Positions 1 to 14,561 are shown, counted from the first letter of the stretch. The stretch is 64,000 bases of DNA from Anaeromyces robustus (GCA_002104895.1 MCFG01000018.1:182001-246000), one strand, 5' to 3'. Notes: generated by a model not told the origin, from the letters alone. Numbers and translations: made by a program.

Positions 1-360
1 AAATCTTTTTTTTTAATAAATTATTATTTTCAATTTTAATATTTATTATTTTTTATTTATTATTTTTTATTATTTTCGAATATTTTCAATTTTCTTTTTT
101 TTTTTTTTTGTTTTATTTAATTTATTTTAACATTTTTATTCATAATTATTATTATATAATATTTTAAATAACGTAATTAAAATAATTTGTTAATTTGATT
201 TTTGTTGTTTTTAATATTCCAATAATTATTTTTTAATAAACTTTATTTTGGTAAAATATTTTTTTTTAATGGAAAAATATTATATTAAAAATAGATTAAC
301 AAAATATATATATTAAATTTTTTTTTAAATTAACATAGGATAATTTTAATTAATGATATG

Positions 361-396
<36 letters not shown>

Positions 397-1444
397 AAAG
401 AAAAAAATGTGATTTATTTTAATTTATATAATATTATAAATGTAATAATCAATTATTAATAATTGATTATTTTTTATTAAAAAAAAATTGTATGTTTGGT
501 ATATTTATAATTTCCTTCAAATATCAATAAAATAAAATACATAAAAATATATAATGATAGAATTTTATATAACAAAAAATAACAAAAAAAATGTTTTTGT
601 TGTTGTTGTTGTTTTGTTTTTGTTTTTGTTTTTGTTTTTGTTTTTGTCATTTAAAAAATAATGTATTCCAATAATACTAATCAATTTTATTATAATTTGT
701 GTACCTATAATACTAATATTTAATATTTATTTATTGAATCTTTTTCTATTATTATATATTAATTATTATCAAATTTATTCCATTATATTATTATCTATTT
801 ACCAATTGATAATAATGAAAACTTTAATTAATAATTAATATAAAAATAATCAAATAAAATTTCAGTTAATAATTTTACTTATTATATTTATTAATATATT
901 AAATAAATAATATATTTATTATTGTATATTATAATATTTAATTAATTTATTTTATGTAATTTTAATTTATTTAATTTCTTTTAAATATATTTAAAATAAT
1001 ATTATTCTTAATTAATTTCCTAAATTGCATGTTATTATTACTTTATATAAAATAAGGTTCATAATTAGATATAATGCTAAAGAAAGAATAAATAACAATA
1101 ATTAAATATTTGTATATTTAATGATTAACGGCATTTATATTAAAGTTTAACATTAAGGATTTTCATGTGTAACATAAAGTATTTGTTAATGTTAATAGTT
1201 ATTTGGGGAATATAAATACAATATATAGAAATTATACGCAGAAAAAAAATATATATATAATATTTTTTCGGATTTTTTTTTTATTTTTTTTTTTTCTTTT
1301 TGTTTTTATTTATTTTTAACAATAGATTTTTTTATTAATATATATATTATTTTGTAAAATTTTGAATTTTAAAAAAAAAAAAAAAAATCAATTCATTTAC
1401 TATAATATTTTTATAAAAATATCCATTTGTTAAATTATATACCA
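1..1444. other. Intergenic, upstream of first PL4 lyase
   Basis: This stretch is extremely AT-rich, with homopolymers (poly-A near 363-394) and a GTTGTT / GTTTTT tract at about 597-645. I see no ORF with protein-like composition. The last few hundred bases presumably hold the promoter of the lyase starting at 1445. A TATAAATA-like string lies near 1211-1218 but cannot be told apart from background in such AT-rich DNA. Confidence 0.6.
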
Positions 1445-4400
1445 ATGAAAATATATATATTAATTTTAATATCTGCATTGATATCGACAGTATTTGCTGC
1501 CGTATCACTTTCTGATAATGGTTCATCTTATACTTTAAGAAATGAGTATGTTAAAACAATTAAATATTATTATGTCATAAATCTATAAATTAATTATATA
1601 ATTAAAGAAATATTTAAAATAATATATATACAAAATAATAAATTATATATTATTATTTCTATTATTATTCACAATTAATAATAACAAATATTTTGACATT
1701 ATGATTATTATATTTTTTTTTATAAATTAAAAAAAAATAAAAAATTTGTGTATAAAAAAAATAAATAGTTACTCAACTGTTGTAATTGAAAAGAAATCTG
1801 GTTTCATTACTTCATTAAAATTAAATGGAAATAATCAAGAATTTTTAAACAGATCTTACATTGACGCTAATGGTGGAAAAGTTTACTGTAAGTACAATAT
1901 AATTTCATAAAAAAAAATAATAATTATTTATTATAAAACTCTACAATTAATAATATAATTAATATATTAATATATAATAATTTAATAAAATATATATACA
2001 TTATTATAAACATATTTATATAATTAATAAAGTCTCACCAACTAGTAGTAAAGTTATTAAAAATACTTCTTCCCATGTAGAAGTTGCCTTTTATGATAAT
2101 TACAGATCTGGATCTAAATTAGGACTTGACTGGTAAAATATTAAATATTAAATTTTATAAATTATATAAAAAAACAAATATTAAATAATTATCAAAACCA
2201 TAAATATATTTAATTTTATAATATTATAGGGAAGTTAGATATACTATGCTTTCAGACACTAGAGGTGTTTACTTTGCTTTAACTAACACTCACAACACTA
2301 ATTATCCAGATACAAGTTACAGTGAAATTCGTTTAGTTTTAAGATTAAAGGCTAACATATTCAATTATTTACAAGTTGAAGATAATGTTGCACGTGTTAT
2401 GCCAAGTGCAGCTGATCAAAATAAATGTGTTGAAATGGGTCCAAAAGAAGCCTGTAAATTACCAAATGGTGAAGTTATTCATAAATATGATTATTCTGTT
2501 GATATGTTAAAGCACCATGTTCACGGTTTCTCTAGTCAATCTACTGGATTAGGTTGTTGGTTTGTTTTACCATCTTTAGAATGGAAAAACGGTGGTGCCT
2601 ATAATCGTGATCTTTCATGTCACCAAGGTGGTAGTGATTCTATTGCCATTGTCTATATGAATGGTTCTCACTATGGTGGTGGTGATGCTACTATTAAAAA
2701 AGGTGAAAGTTTCCAAAAAATTTATGGTCCATTCTTAATTTATCCAAATAAGGCTAATTCCGTACAAGCTTCTTGGAATGATGCTAAGAATATGGCTAAT
2801 AGCGAAGGTAAAAAATTCCCATATTCCTTTGTTACTCAACCAGGTTTTGTTAAAGAACGTGGTAAGGTTACTGGTACCCTTGCTATAAATAATCCTTTAA
2901 CTGGTACTCGTTTACCACTTGAAGAAGCTGTTGTTGCTTTAGTTCAACCACAATCTAATACTGAACCAATTCCAAGTCAACAATGGCGTCATACTTCTCA
3001 CTGGGCTCATAGTTTAAGCGGTGCTACTCCAAACTTTATTATTTATGCTGTTGTTCCAGGTACTTATCAATTACGTGCATGGGCTAAAGGTGTTGTTGGT
3101 GAATTTGTTTTAGATCAATTAGTTACTGTAAAGGCTGGTGAAGTTACTAATCTTGGTAAATTTACATTTAATGAACATCGTATTGGACCAATTGCTTGGG
3201 AAATTGGTATTCCAGATCGTACAGCCATGGAATACAAACATGGTAATCACTTTAATCAATGGGGTCTTTATTATGAATTTGAAAAAGATTTCCCAAATAG
3301 TGTTAACTACTACGTAGGTAAATCTGATTATTCTAAAGATTGGAATTATTGTCAAGTTTCTATTCCAGGTAGTGATGGTAAATACAGAGGTGTTCCATGG
3401 AATATTTATTTCAATTTAGATAAAATTCCAAGTGGTACTGCAGTTTTACGTATTTCTATTGCTGCCTCTTCCTACTCTGCTCTTTCAGTTGCTTTAAATG
3501 ATGGTAAAGCTTCAGCTGAAGTTAAAGATTTAGTTGATGATGCTTGTATTCGTCGTGATGGTATTCGTGGTATTTATCGTGAATTAGAATTCAAATTTGA
3601 ACCATCTGCTTTCAAGGTTGGAGAAAACAAATTTACATTATACAGTAGAAAAACTGGTGGTTATCAAACTTACTACAGTTTTGATGGTATTATGTATGAT
3701 CATATTCGTCTTGAACTTCCAGGTGGTACTACTAATGTTACACCAACTACAACAGCTCAACAACAACAACCACAACCAACTACTACTATTGTTAGAACTA
3801 CTACTGCCGTTGCTCCAGCTCCAACTCAAGCAGCTGAAGGTGGTTCCTGTAGCAAATTATTCTGGCAATGTGGTGGTCAAAATTGGAAGGGTTCTACTAC
3901 ATGTTGTGAAGGTACTTGTAAGAAATACAATGATTACTACTCAATTTGTGTTTCTGAAGGTTCATCACAACAACAACAACAACCAACTACTACTGTAGCT
4001 CCAAAACCAACTACTACTGAAGCTCCAAAACAAACTAATGCTCCTGTAGTTAAACCAAATACTATTTTCATTGCTGGTGATTCTACTGCTGATGAATATG
4101 GTGCTAACAATGGTAAAACAAATGGTTGGGGTAAATATTTCAAAGATTATGTTAGTTGTAATGTAAATAACCAAGCTAAATCTGGTCAAAGTGCTAGAAC
4201 ATTCTGGCGTGATGGTAGATGGAAATCTTTAATTGCTGGTGTACAAAAGAATGATTACGTTTTCATTCAATTTGGTCATAATGATGTTGGTGGTCCAAAT
4301 AATGCTTCAGAAAAGGGTTCTGCTGGTGGTGAAGGTGATGAAACTGTTACTGTTACTAGAAGCAATGGTCAACAAGAAGTTGTACATACTTTCCCATGGT

Positions 4401-4780
4401 ATATTCGTCAAATGTGTAACCAAGTTATTGCTAAAGGAGCTAAACCAGTTCTTTTATCTTACACTCCAAACTTCTCTTTCACTAATGGTAAAGTAGGTGA
4501 AGGTAGTCGTTTCCAAGGTTTCATGAAATTAGTTGGTAATGAAATGAATATTCCATATATTGATCTTTACAGTCTTATTGCTCGTAAATGGGAAGAACTT
4601 GGTGAAAATTACATTAAGAGTAACAATTGGTTCCCAACTGATTATAAGCATACTTCTCCAGCTGCTGCTGATTTCAATGCTCAAATGATTGTTACTGGTA
4701 TTAAATGTGTTAAGATTCAAGATTTAATTGCTGTCTTAAATAATAAGGGAAATGCTGTCAATAATCAATGCAAATATTAA
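1445..4780 (+). CDS. Secreted bifunctional rhamnogalacturonan lyase (PL4) - CBM1 - rhamnogalacturonan acetylesterase (CE12)
   Basis: Four exons: 1445-1545, 1769-1887, 2033-2132 and 2230-4780, all GT-AG, giving about 956 residues. Residues 1-19 are a signal peptide (MKIYILILISALISTVFA). Residues about 20-608 are a PL4 rhamnogalacturonan endolyase, which cleaves the Rha-GalUA backbone of pectin by beta-elimination. A Thr/Gln linker leads to a fungal CBM1 at about 645-682 (WQCGG...CC.G.C...N.YY..C pattern), which normally binds cellulose. A second Thr/Pro linker leads to a CE12 SGNH esterase at about 718-956. The esterase shows the nucleophile in AGDST (Ser about 725), QFGHND, and the D-x-x-H pair in PTDYKHTSP. 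CE12 removes acetyl groups from rhamnogalacturonan, so both activities act on one polymer. There is no dockerin, so it is probably secreted free. Start choice: this ATG gives the signal peptide, and exon lengths match the paralogue at 20676. Confidence 0.93.
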
Positions 4781-4991
4781 AAATAATCCTTAAAAAAGAA
4801 TATATTATATTATATATAGAAAAAAATAATCTTTTGACAAGAATAATAATAATAAAAAAATAATAATAATAAATTAGATATTAAAAAAAAATTAAAATGA
4901 AAATAATAATATAATAATATTTGATATATTTTTTATATTATAAATTATATATATAACTAAAATACTAATCATAAAAACAATACAAGTAGAA

Positions 4992-5033
<42 letters not shown>

Positions 5034-7143
5034 GAAAATCACAAAAAAGACACATTATCAAAAAAAAATAATAACATAAAAAAAATAGAATTTGTAAAAC
5101 AATATATTTAGATATATATGTTTTACTTTTTTTTTATTATATATATATTAACTTTTTTTTATAAAAAAAATTTTTTTTTACATATAAAATATTTGGTATT
5201 TATAAATAATAATATATAGAAATTTAATTTTTAATTAAAAAAAAAAAATATTATGCATTAACAATAAAAAATAAATTTATATAATTAAAAAATAAAAAAA
5301 ATAAAAAAAAAAATGTATTTTTTATTTTATTTTTGTGTATTTTTTATTTCATTTATTTAATTGATAATTAATTATTAAGTGTTATAATAATTATATTAAA
5401 AGTATTTTTTTATTTATTTAATTGATAATTAATAAGTGTTTTAATATTTATATTGTTAAAAGTATTAAGTATTATATATAAAATAATATAATGGTACAAT
5501 ATAAATCAATATTTAAAAAAAAAAAAAAAAGTATGAAATATTTATATATATTTTCTTAATAATAATTTTGAATTTTATATATATATATAATAATTATGTA
5601 TTTTTTTGTTTTTTTTTTTCTATATTAGTTTTTTTGAATTATTTTAACTAACAATTGAAATTTACAGCAGTAATAGAATTTAAGAAATTATTTCTATCGT
5701 TATTATGTAAATAAAGTTTATTAAATAAGATAAGCAAACAAACAAACAAAGAAAAAAAAATAAAAATAAAAATAAATAAAATAATTAAATACTTTTTTTT
5801 GAACTTATTTACGATAATTTATTCTTGTTTATTTTTAATAACATACTACATATGTATTTTATATTTATTAAATTTAATAAATATATTTTACATTTTGTTT
5901 GTTTAATTTTTTTTTTATTAACAAATAATATAATAAAGATTATGATATAAAATATATATATATATAAAAAAAAAAAGAAAGAATATGTTAATACTATTAA
6001 AATATTAAAATATAAATTTAAACTAACTAAATACTTAATTTGTCAACACAAATTATATTTAGGATTTACTAATATTTTATTATTAAAATACAATAAATCT
6101 GTTGCTATATAATATAGTTAACAAATTAAAATAATAATATAGTTACTGTCAAATAATACTCTAAAATCTATTAATACTTAAAGAGAAATAATTAAATAAA
6201 GATATTAAAGATTTTATTTTATAGAAAGATAAATATATTTTAAATATATTATATAATTGTTTTATTTTAGAGAATGTAAAATACAAATTAAACTTGGAAT
6301 TTATTTTTCAAAAATACTTTGATTTATCTTTAAAAATATGGGTTGGGTTATTTAAAATTAAATCTAACCTGATATATACTATCTTTTTTTTTTTTTTTTA
6401 AAAAATATTTGATATTTGATTTGATTCCATATAAATTTAAATTACAAAATATATAATACTTTATAATCGTAATATATATAAACTATTTATTATACTTTTT
6501 AAATCTTAGATATATATTTATCAAAAAAAAAAAAAAAAAAGTTAAAAGTATTTAATCTAAAAAAAAAAATTAGATATATATTTATATTATTAATCGTAAG
6601 TTAACTTTTATATATAAATGTTAATATTTTATATGAATATTATTAGAAAGATATATATGATATATATATTTATAATAAAAAAAATAATAATTAATGAAAA
6701 AAAATAATAATAATTAATAAAAAAAATAATAATAATTAAAAAAATAATAATAATAATTAATGAAAAAAATAATAATAATTAATGAAAAAAAATTTTTTTT
6801 TTTATACAATAATAATTAATAATTAATTATTAATAGTTATATATAAAGCATATTATTAATAATAATAAAAAAAGTTACATTGACATAATAAAAAAAAAAA
6901 AAAAGTAAAAAATAAAACTAAAAAAACAAAAAACGAAACATAAAAAAAAAAAAAAAAGTAAAAAATAAAAAATATAAATAAATTTTCCTACAGAATAATA
7001 ATAATAATTATAATAATAATAATTAATAAATAATAATAACTAATAACTAATAACTAATAATAATAATAATGAATAATAAATAATAAATAATGAATAATGA
7101 ATAATAATAATAATAATAATAAGAATAATATTAATAATGAATA

Positions 7144-7182
<39 letters not shown>

Positions 7183-7823
7183 AATAATAAAATTACTTAA
7201 AGACATATTTGATACATATTTGATACACGTTAATTATTCATAATTATTGGTATTATAATTTTTTTTTTAATAAATATGTTTATATAATATTTTTTTTTTA
7301 TTAAATTATGAGCAAATCTATAAATGCTTTAATAAAAAAAAGAATATACTAATTAAAAAAGTATTTCTTTTTTATATTATTTATTCTGTATCATTTCTTC
7401 TTTTTTTATGTTTTATTCTTTGATTTTATGTTAAAAATATAATTATAATAATAATAATAAAAATAACTATTAATGTTATTTTATTTTATTTATTTATATT
7501 TCTAATAGAAAATGAAAATAAAACATTAAAAAGAGTGGGGTAAAAAAAAAAAAAAAATTAATATATAGATTTGTAATGCGTAATTTAATTAGATACAGAA
7601 AAATAATTATTGGTATTATTTTTTTTTATTTTTTTTTTATATATAAAAAAAAAAAAACTTTAATACTATTATTTTTTTTTTTTTATTTTTTTTTTCTTTG
7701 TTTTAAATTAACAAATATAAAAAAAAAACAAAACAATCTAATTCATTTAATTCATTAAATGAATTAAATTAAAAAAAAAAAAAATAAAGAAATGAAATTG
7801 TAAAATAAAATTAATTATTTTGT
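4781..7823. other. Intergenic between PL4-CE12 gene and SR-like gene
   Basis: About 3 kb of AT-rich sequence between two convergent genes. It holds poly-A/T runs, (TAA)n-like imperfect arrays (about 6680-6800 and 6990-7195), and no ORF with plausible coding composition. The short Ile/Phe/Lys-only frame at 7576-7758 is low-complexity A/T. The first few hundred bases after 4780 presumably carry the 3' end of the lyase transcript. Confidence 0.6.
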
Positions 7824-10174
7824 TTAAAAGTCATCATAACTTAATAAGGTACGATTACTCGCTCTTGGATCTAAACCACCAAAACTAGAAGTTTGGTATG
7901 TTTTTGGATTAATAATATTAACATTTCTATGACCATAAATATTGTATGCTGAAAAGTTAGCCATAGAAGAGGATTGATTAGGATTATTATTAATATATTC
8001 AAATCCATAGGTATCTTGAGTCATTGCCATTGCTCCATCATCATCTTGCCATGGACGGTTACCAAAACCATATTTATTACGTTCTGGAATTTTAGCTTTT
8101 CCAACTTTAATAATTGATGATCCTAATTTATAACCATTCATTTTTTTAATTGCTTCTAATGCAGAAACAGCTGACTTATAAGAAATAAAAGCATATTGTT
8201 TTCCTGGGAATATTTTAATTTCTCTAATTTCACCAAAACTGGAAAATATTTGACGAATAACAGATTCTGGTGTATTTTCTTCCAAATCTCCTAAATAAAT
8301 TGTTTTTTTATAGAATTCAGTTTCTAAATAACTAGCACTTTCTCTATAAATTTGAGTTTGTTCAATATCTAAGAGTGGCTTCTTTCTTGGATCTTCCATA
8401 ATAGTTTTTTCAATAGTATTAGTAGTTGAAACAATTTCTTCATCATCATCTGCTTCTTCTTCTTCGAAATGTCTTTGTCTTCTACTACTATAGTAATGAC
8501 TTTTTCTACTATGGTAGTGACGATCACGGTCATATCTATTCATACGATGATAATATTCATCATCTCTGTATCTAGAATGTCTTGATCTACTTCTAGATCT
8601 ACTTCTAGATCTTGAACGATTGTATGACTTATAAGAAGATCTGGATCTAGAATGATAACGAGGTGATCTTGATCTTGATCTTGATCTCGATCTTGAATAG
8701 TTTCTATTTCTTGAATATGGAGATCTTGACCTTGGTCTAGATCTTGATCTTGAATGTCTTGTATAACCTCTACTACTTCTTTCTTTTATTCTTTCGTTTA
8801 TTATATCTTCATCATCTTCATTATTTACTTCTATATTCTTTTCATCTTTAATTATTCTTTTTTCAATTGATGGTAACTTATTTATCATTTTTGCTTCTCC
8901 TGTAATCATCTTAACAATATTATTAGCATTTGATTTTAATATAATTGGTGTAGTTTCTTCCTTTTCTTTTTCTTTTTCTTTTTCTTTTTCATCTTCATCT
9001 TCTTTTTCTTTTTCAATTTCAATTACTTTTACTTCTAATTGTTGTGGTGAATTTATATCTTCTGATTCAGAAAATATTTCAAAATCTTCTGGTTCGGAAT
9101 CAATTTCTATTTCATCTTCCATTATATCATATTGTGGTGAATTAGAACCATCCATATCAATAATATGAATAGCTTCTTCATTATCAATTTCATTTAAATA
9201 TTGTTCATCAAATTCATTAGGTAAAGGAGTTGCGTTTGGTGATGGAAGTAAAGAATTTTCATTGACATATACGGTAGTCTCTCCTTCTGGAAGTGAATCT
9301 AATGAACCTAAAGTACTAATTGATAAATTTGATTCAACTGAACTAGAAGAATCAGATGAAAGAGAACGTACTCTTTCAGCTTTGTAAATTAATAAGGAAC
9401 GTTCAATAGTTCTTCCTCTATTTAAAGAATCAGATTCATCACTTGGATAATTATTTAAACTACTACTCTCTGAATTATCACTATCAAAATCAATTGGTTT
9501 GGTATAATTATCAGATAAATTTGAATTACTATTATGTGATAAAGCAGGTGAAGGACATCCTGTTAATTGCTCCTATAAATATTATTTATTTATTTATTTA
9601 TTTTTTTTTTTACCAATTTATAATATTATTAATTACTATTAGATTATTTTTTTATTTAATATATAAAACTTATATATATATATATATTTTTCATTTTTTT
9701 TTTTTTTTTTTATATTTTTATTATTTCATTTTTTTTTTCTTAATTTATTTTTTGTTCTTTCTTATTTTTTTTTCTTTTCTTTTTACTTTTATTAATATCT
9801 TTTTTATTTATTTTTTTTTTTTTTCATATATTTTATTGGGTATAATATATTGTATTATATATTTAAATATAATTACTTTAACTGCTCCCAAATTTATTTT
9901 TAAAGTTAATTTATTTTGGGATAAAGGATTTATTTTATTAATATTTCTTAAATCTTGACTTTCCTATTTATAGTTAATTTTAAATATCAAAAAAATTAGT
10001 TATAAATAGTTCCATCAATTATTTGCTACTTAAATATTTATTATATTTTTAAATATAATAAATTTATACTATAAAATATAAAATAAATACCTTTATTTTC
10101 TTTTTTAATTGATTATATTTTTGAACAAGCTTTGGTGAAGCTCTTGAATCAAAATATAATTGTTCACCGGGCAT
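7824..10174 (-). CDS. SR-like RNA-binding protein with one RRM
   Basis: Two exons on the minus strand: 10174-10091 (MPGEQLYFDSRASPKL...) and 9572-7824, joined by a GT-AG intron of about 518 bases, giving about 610 residues. The open frame continues upstream of the internal Met at 9155 to a clean acceptor at 9573, so the longer start is preferred. Residues about 30-290 are acidic and Ser-rich. Residues about 297-375 are an Arg-Ser domain (SRSRSRSRSRS runs). Residues about 448-522 are an RRM with RNP2 IYLGDL and RNP1-like KQYAFISY. The RRM resembles the third RRM of TIA1/Nam8-type splicing factors (FGEI..IKI.PGK). The tail is uncharged and Asn-rich. A nuclear pre-mRNA splicing role is inferred from domain content; I cannot assign an orthologue. 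Confidence 0.85.
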
Positions 10175-11351
10175 TTTTATTAATATTTTTTATTTTTTTT
10201 AAAAATTTTTATGATAAATATATGAAATATTAAAATTGTTTTGTAATTAATAGTTTTTTTTTTATTATAAATTATTAGAATAAGATAATATTAAATGAAT
10301 AAATAATATAAGAATAATAAATTGAATATAAAGATATATAAATATAAAAATAAAAATGAATTTAAAATAAAAAAAATAAAATAAAATAAAGAATAAAGTA
10401 TAAATCTATATTATGAAATGATATTTTTTTTTAATAATTTAAATAAATTAAGAGTTTAAAGTAAAATATAAAAAAAGTGTTTCTAATTTCTATAAATATG
10501 GTATCATAAATATTATTTGTAAAGGTTTTTTGGAATGAGAAATAAATAAATATTTTAAAAAAAAAATAAGGAAAATGAATACTATATATATGCAAACATT
10601 CCTATTTTTTTTTTTTTTTTTTTAACTAAATATTGCTTCTATTTTTTTTGTGTTGAAAAGTGCAAAAAAAAAAAAAAAATAAAAAAAATTTTTTATTATA
10701 TATATATTTAGGGGAGCTATCTTAATTATTAAAATTTTAAATATTAATAATTTTAAATTTATATTATTATTATTACAATAAGAATAATATAAAATATTTG
10801 AATTATATAAGTAATTATTATATATTATTGTAATATAGAATTATAAAATAAAATATATTACTATTATGATTGAATTTTGAATAGTTATTATATAGTATTT
10901 AATATAAATATGGTTGATGCTATTATATAATAATATAATTATTATATTAATTAATTTATATATATAGAATATTGATTATAATATAAAACTATATATTTTA
11001 TAATATAATCTCAATCAATAATCTTAATTATAAAGTTTTTTAAATTCTTTATAGCCAATCAAATCAATTTAAAAAAAATGATTGGCATATATTAATTTTG
11101 TATTTTTTTTTAATTTTAACTAGAAAAAAAATTGAAATTATTTTTTTTTTAATTATTAAAAACTTTAATTTCAGATATTAAAATTTGTGTATATATTTTA
11201 ATATATTTTATATTACAAATATTTAAATATACCTTTTTTGTTATAATAAAAATTTAAAAAAAAAAAAAAAAGAAAAAAAGAAAAAAAAAAGAATTATTAA
11301 TTAATAATTTTTTTAGTAATAAATATAATAGTAACAACAACAACAACAAAC

Positions 11352-11413
<62 letters not shown>
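11352..11413. repeat. (AAT)n microsatellite
   Basis: About twenty perfect AAT units following a short CAA run. Confidence 0.95.
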
Positions 11414-12109
11414 GAATTTCAATTTTATTTTTTTTTTGTAATATAAATCTAAGGATTTTATTATTATTAATACAAAAATATATTGAAAATTATTTTAAGG
11501 ATAGTTTCAAGGAAAAGGTCATTAATTCATTAATTCATAATTAGCATATGCTAAATAATTAAATTTTTAATATTATCCACGTGATATATATATTTTTATT
11601 TGATAAACAAAATAAACATTTTAATAAAAATTAATTCATAAATAGTATTAATAATAATTTTATATTAGTATCTTATAACATAATATTTTTTTTATTATTA
11701 TTTATTTTTATTTTTATTTTTGTTTTATTTGATAGTATAAAAGAATTTTCAATTCTTAAAATAATTTTTTATTGAATTATTAAAATTAACAAAAAAGTTT
11801 TTATATATTATTAAATTTAAAATTTAAGCGATCTTTAAATTTTAATATTAATAATTTAGTTATAAATAATAAATAAATAAAAAAAAAAAGAAATGATAAA
11901 TAGTATATAAGAAAAGATCAAAGGTAAAAAAAAATATTAAAATTTCATGTTTTGGATTTTTATTAATAAAAATATTTAAATATTTTATATTATTATTTAT
12001 ATTAGTAATTTAAATTTTTATTGTTTTTAATATAAATATTGTAAAATAGATTTTTTTATTTGTCCATTGATTGGTTATTTATTTATAACAATAGTTGGAT
12101 TATCCATGT

Positions 12110-12112
<3 letters not shown>

Positions 12113-12146
<34 letters not shown>
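12113..12146. repeat. Poly-T tract
   Basis: A nearly pure T run of about 34 bases, one of the longest in the left half of the window. Confidence 0.95.
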
Positions 12147-12150
<4 letters not shown>

Positions 12151-14073
12151 ATTATAAAAATAATTTTAATTAATATTAATTTCATTATTATAATCTTTTT
12201 AATAATAATAATAATAATATTATTATTATATAATTTTTAATTATATTGTATTATATAAATATAAAGAATTATAATAAAAATTAATGTTTTAATTTGAAAA
12301 TAAATAAATAAATAAATAATAAAAAATTATAATGAATTGTGGAGTAGAATGTAAAATGAGAGAATTAAAATTTGAATAAACAGCCTAAAAATAGTTCACT
12401 TCTAATATTATTAAACTTTGCATATGTATTATATATAATAACCAATAATTTCTTTTATAGATTTATATATATTTTAATTCTATATACTAAATTATTAATA
12501 AAATTTATTTTATAAATTAAATATATATACATTTTTAGATCAACCTTAACTTTATAATATTTAATATTAAATATTATTTTTATTATAGATAATAATAAAA
12601 GTAAAAATATTTCTATCGATCTGTTTTATTTTATTTATATTATTATAATTATTATTACTCAATAAATTATATAAAAATACACTTATAAAAAATACATTAC
12701 AATATCAAAATGTATACATTTAATAGTATATAAATAGGTAATATATTTTAAAATATTTATTATTTTATTTATTTATAATTAATTGATATGATATAAAAGA
12801 AAAATGAAATATTAATATTATTTGGGATTAGAAGTAAAGTTAACAGATTTTAAATATTGTAATTTTTGTATATTATTTTATATAGATTATATCATGCTTA
12901 ATAAAAACAAGTTATATTTTATAAATTATTTAAAAGTGTTATTTATTCATATAATAATTTCATCTTTAATGTTTATATAAAAGAAAAAAAAAAAAAAACC
13001 CTCATTTCATTTTTTTGTTTTTTGCTTTTTGTTTCTTGACTCTTTTATTTTTTATTTATATTTTATTTCTTATTTAGTTTAAATAATATGATTACATTAG
13101 CAATTAGTTATGATTAATATCATTAATTTTATATTATATCAATTAATTATATATGAAATTATAAAATTATTTATAAATAATAAATTGTCATATAGTTACA
13201 CTTTTTTTTTTTTTTAAAAAAAAATTGACATGTTTATGGAAAGATAATTTAAACATAAATAAAAATAAATAAAAATGAGGTTGGATAAAATATTTTATTT
13301 TATTTTATTTTATTTATTTTTTTTTTTCTTTTATTAATTTATAAAAAATATATTCTTTTATATATTAATTTCCATATATCCATATATATAAATATTAAAA
13401 TAATATATATATAAAATATAATTCATTTATAATAATTAATAAATAAATTAATACAAAAAAATTATTAATAGTTCCTTCCAAAATAATATTTTTAATATAT
13501 AATATATATATTATGATATGTCCATTATAAATATAATATATTATAAATATTAATATGTCTAAAAATAAATAAATTATGTCTAAAAAAAATAATAAAACAA
13601 TAAATAAATATATATAAAAATGATAAATAATCATCAAACAATTATTATTAAAATCATTATTTTGGTCGTAATTTTTTTGTTTTAAATATGTTCATTTTTG
13701 AATATATTTAATTTGAATTTTTTTATAAAAGTTATAAAAAGAACTGAAAAATATTTTTTTTTTCATTTTTATTTCATTTTATTTTTTTATTTTATTTTAT
13801 TTTACTTTTTATTTCATTTTATTTTTTATTTTTTTGAATAAATTATAAAAAATTCTATTTTATAAAGGAATATTATTTTTTAAAATATTAATTTAAAAGT
13901 ATTTATTTAAAAGAAAAAAAAAAAAAAAAAAAAAAACTGTTTGAAAACTATAACACTGACATAAATTAGAAATAAAACTAATATCAATAATCATATTATT
14001 AGTAATTAAACTACTACTACTACAAATAATATTATTACTACTAGTAAAATGTATATATAGAATAATATAAGTA

Positions 14074-14178
14074 TTATTACTAATTAATTATTGATGCGAT
14101 GTTAATTATAATAGGTTTATAATATAAATATTACTACTAATTAATTATTGATGCATTCAGTTGTTAATTATAATAGGT
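14074..14178. repeat. Imperfect tandem duplication, about 60-base unit
   Basis: Two adjacent copies share ACTAATTAATTATTGATGC and TTAATTATAATAGGTTTAT, separated by a few differing bases. Confidence 0.85.
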
Positions 14179-14410
14179 TTATATTAATTTGATAATTCAT
14201 AAACTAACTTATTTATATTTAATCTTTGATAAACATCGTTCTTTGTTTTAATTATTGTTATTATAATACAATTTATCTACTTATTCATATATTTATTAAT
14301 ACAAAATATATTGTAAATATAACAAATTCAGATTATTTCAATAATTATATCAACAAATATGTTGTTTATATAATATTTATTTAATTTTTAATATATATAA
14401 TTTTAAAAAG

Positions 14411-14500
<90 letters not shown>
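14411..14500. repeat. (TAA)n microsatellite
   Basis: About thirty uninterrupted TAA units. Confidence 0.95.
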
Positions 14501-14501
<1 letters not shown>

Positions 14502-14561
14502 TATATGAATTAACACTTTTCTTTTATTTATTTTTTTATTTTTAATATATTTTTAAATAGC

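Noticed and set aside
3842-3955. Cys-rich module of the PL4 proteins as a fungal dockerin
   Set aside because: The pattern WQCGG...CC.G.C...N.YY..C is that of CBM1. Dockerins, as in the NCP1-like protein, read CW...CC...G.WG..N.WCGI.
3119-4720. Several 60-130 residue frames antisense to or out of frame with the first PL4 gene
   Set aside because: Shadows of the real coding frame; similar ones occur within the second PL4 gene (22526-23371) and NCP1-like gene (36898-37320).
9443-9958. Plus-strand frame of 171 Ile/Tyr/Phe-rich residues
   Set aside because: It runs across the intron and part of exon 2 of the minus-strand SR-like gene; composition is that of A/T background.
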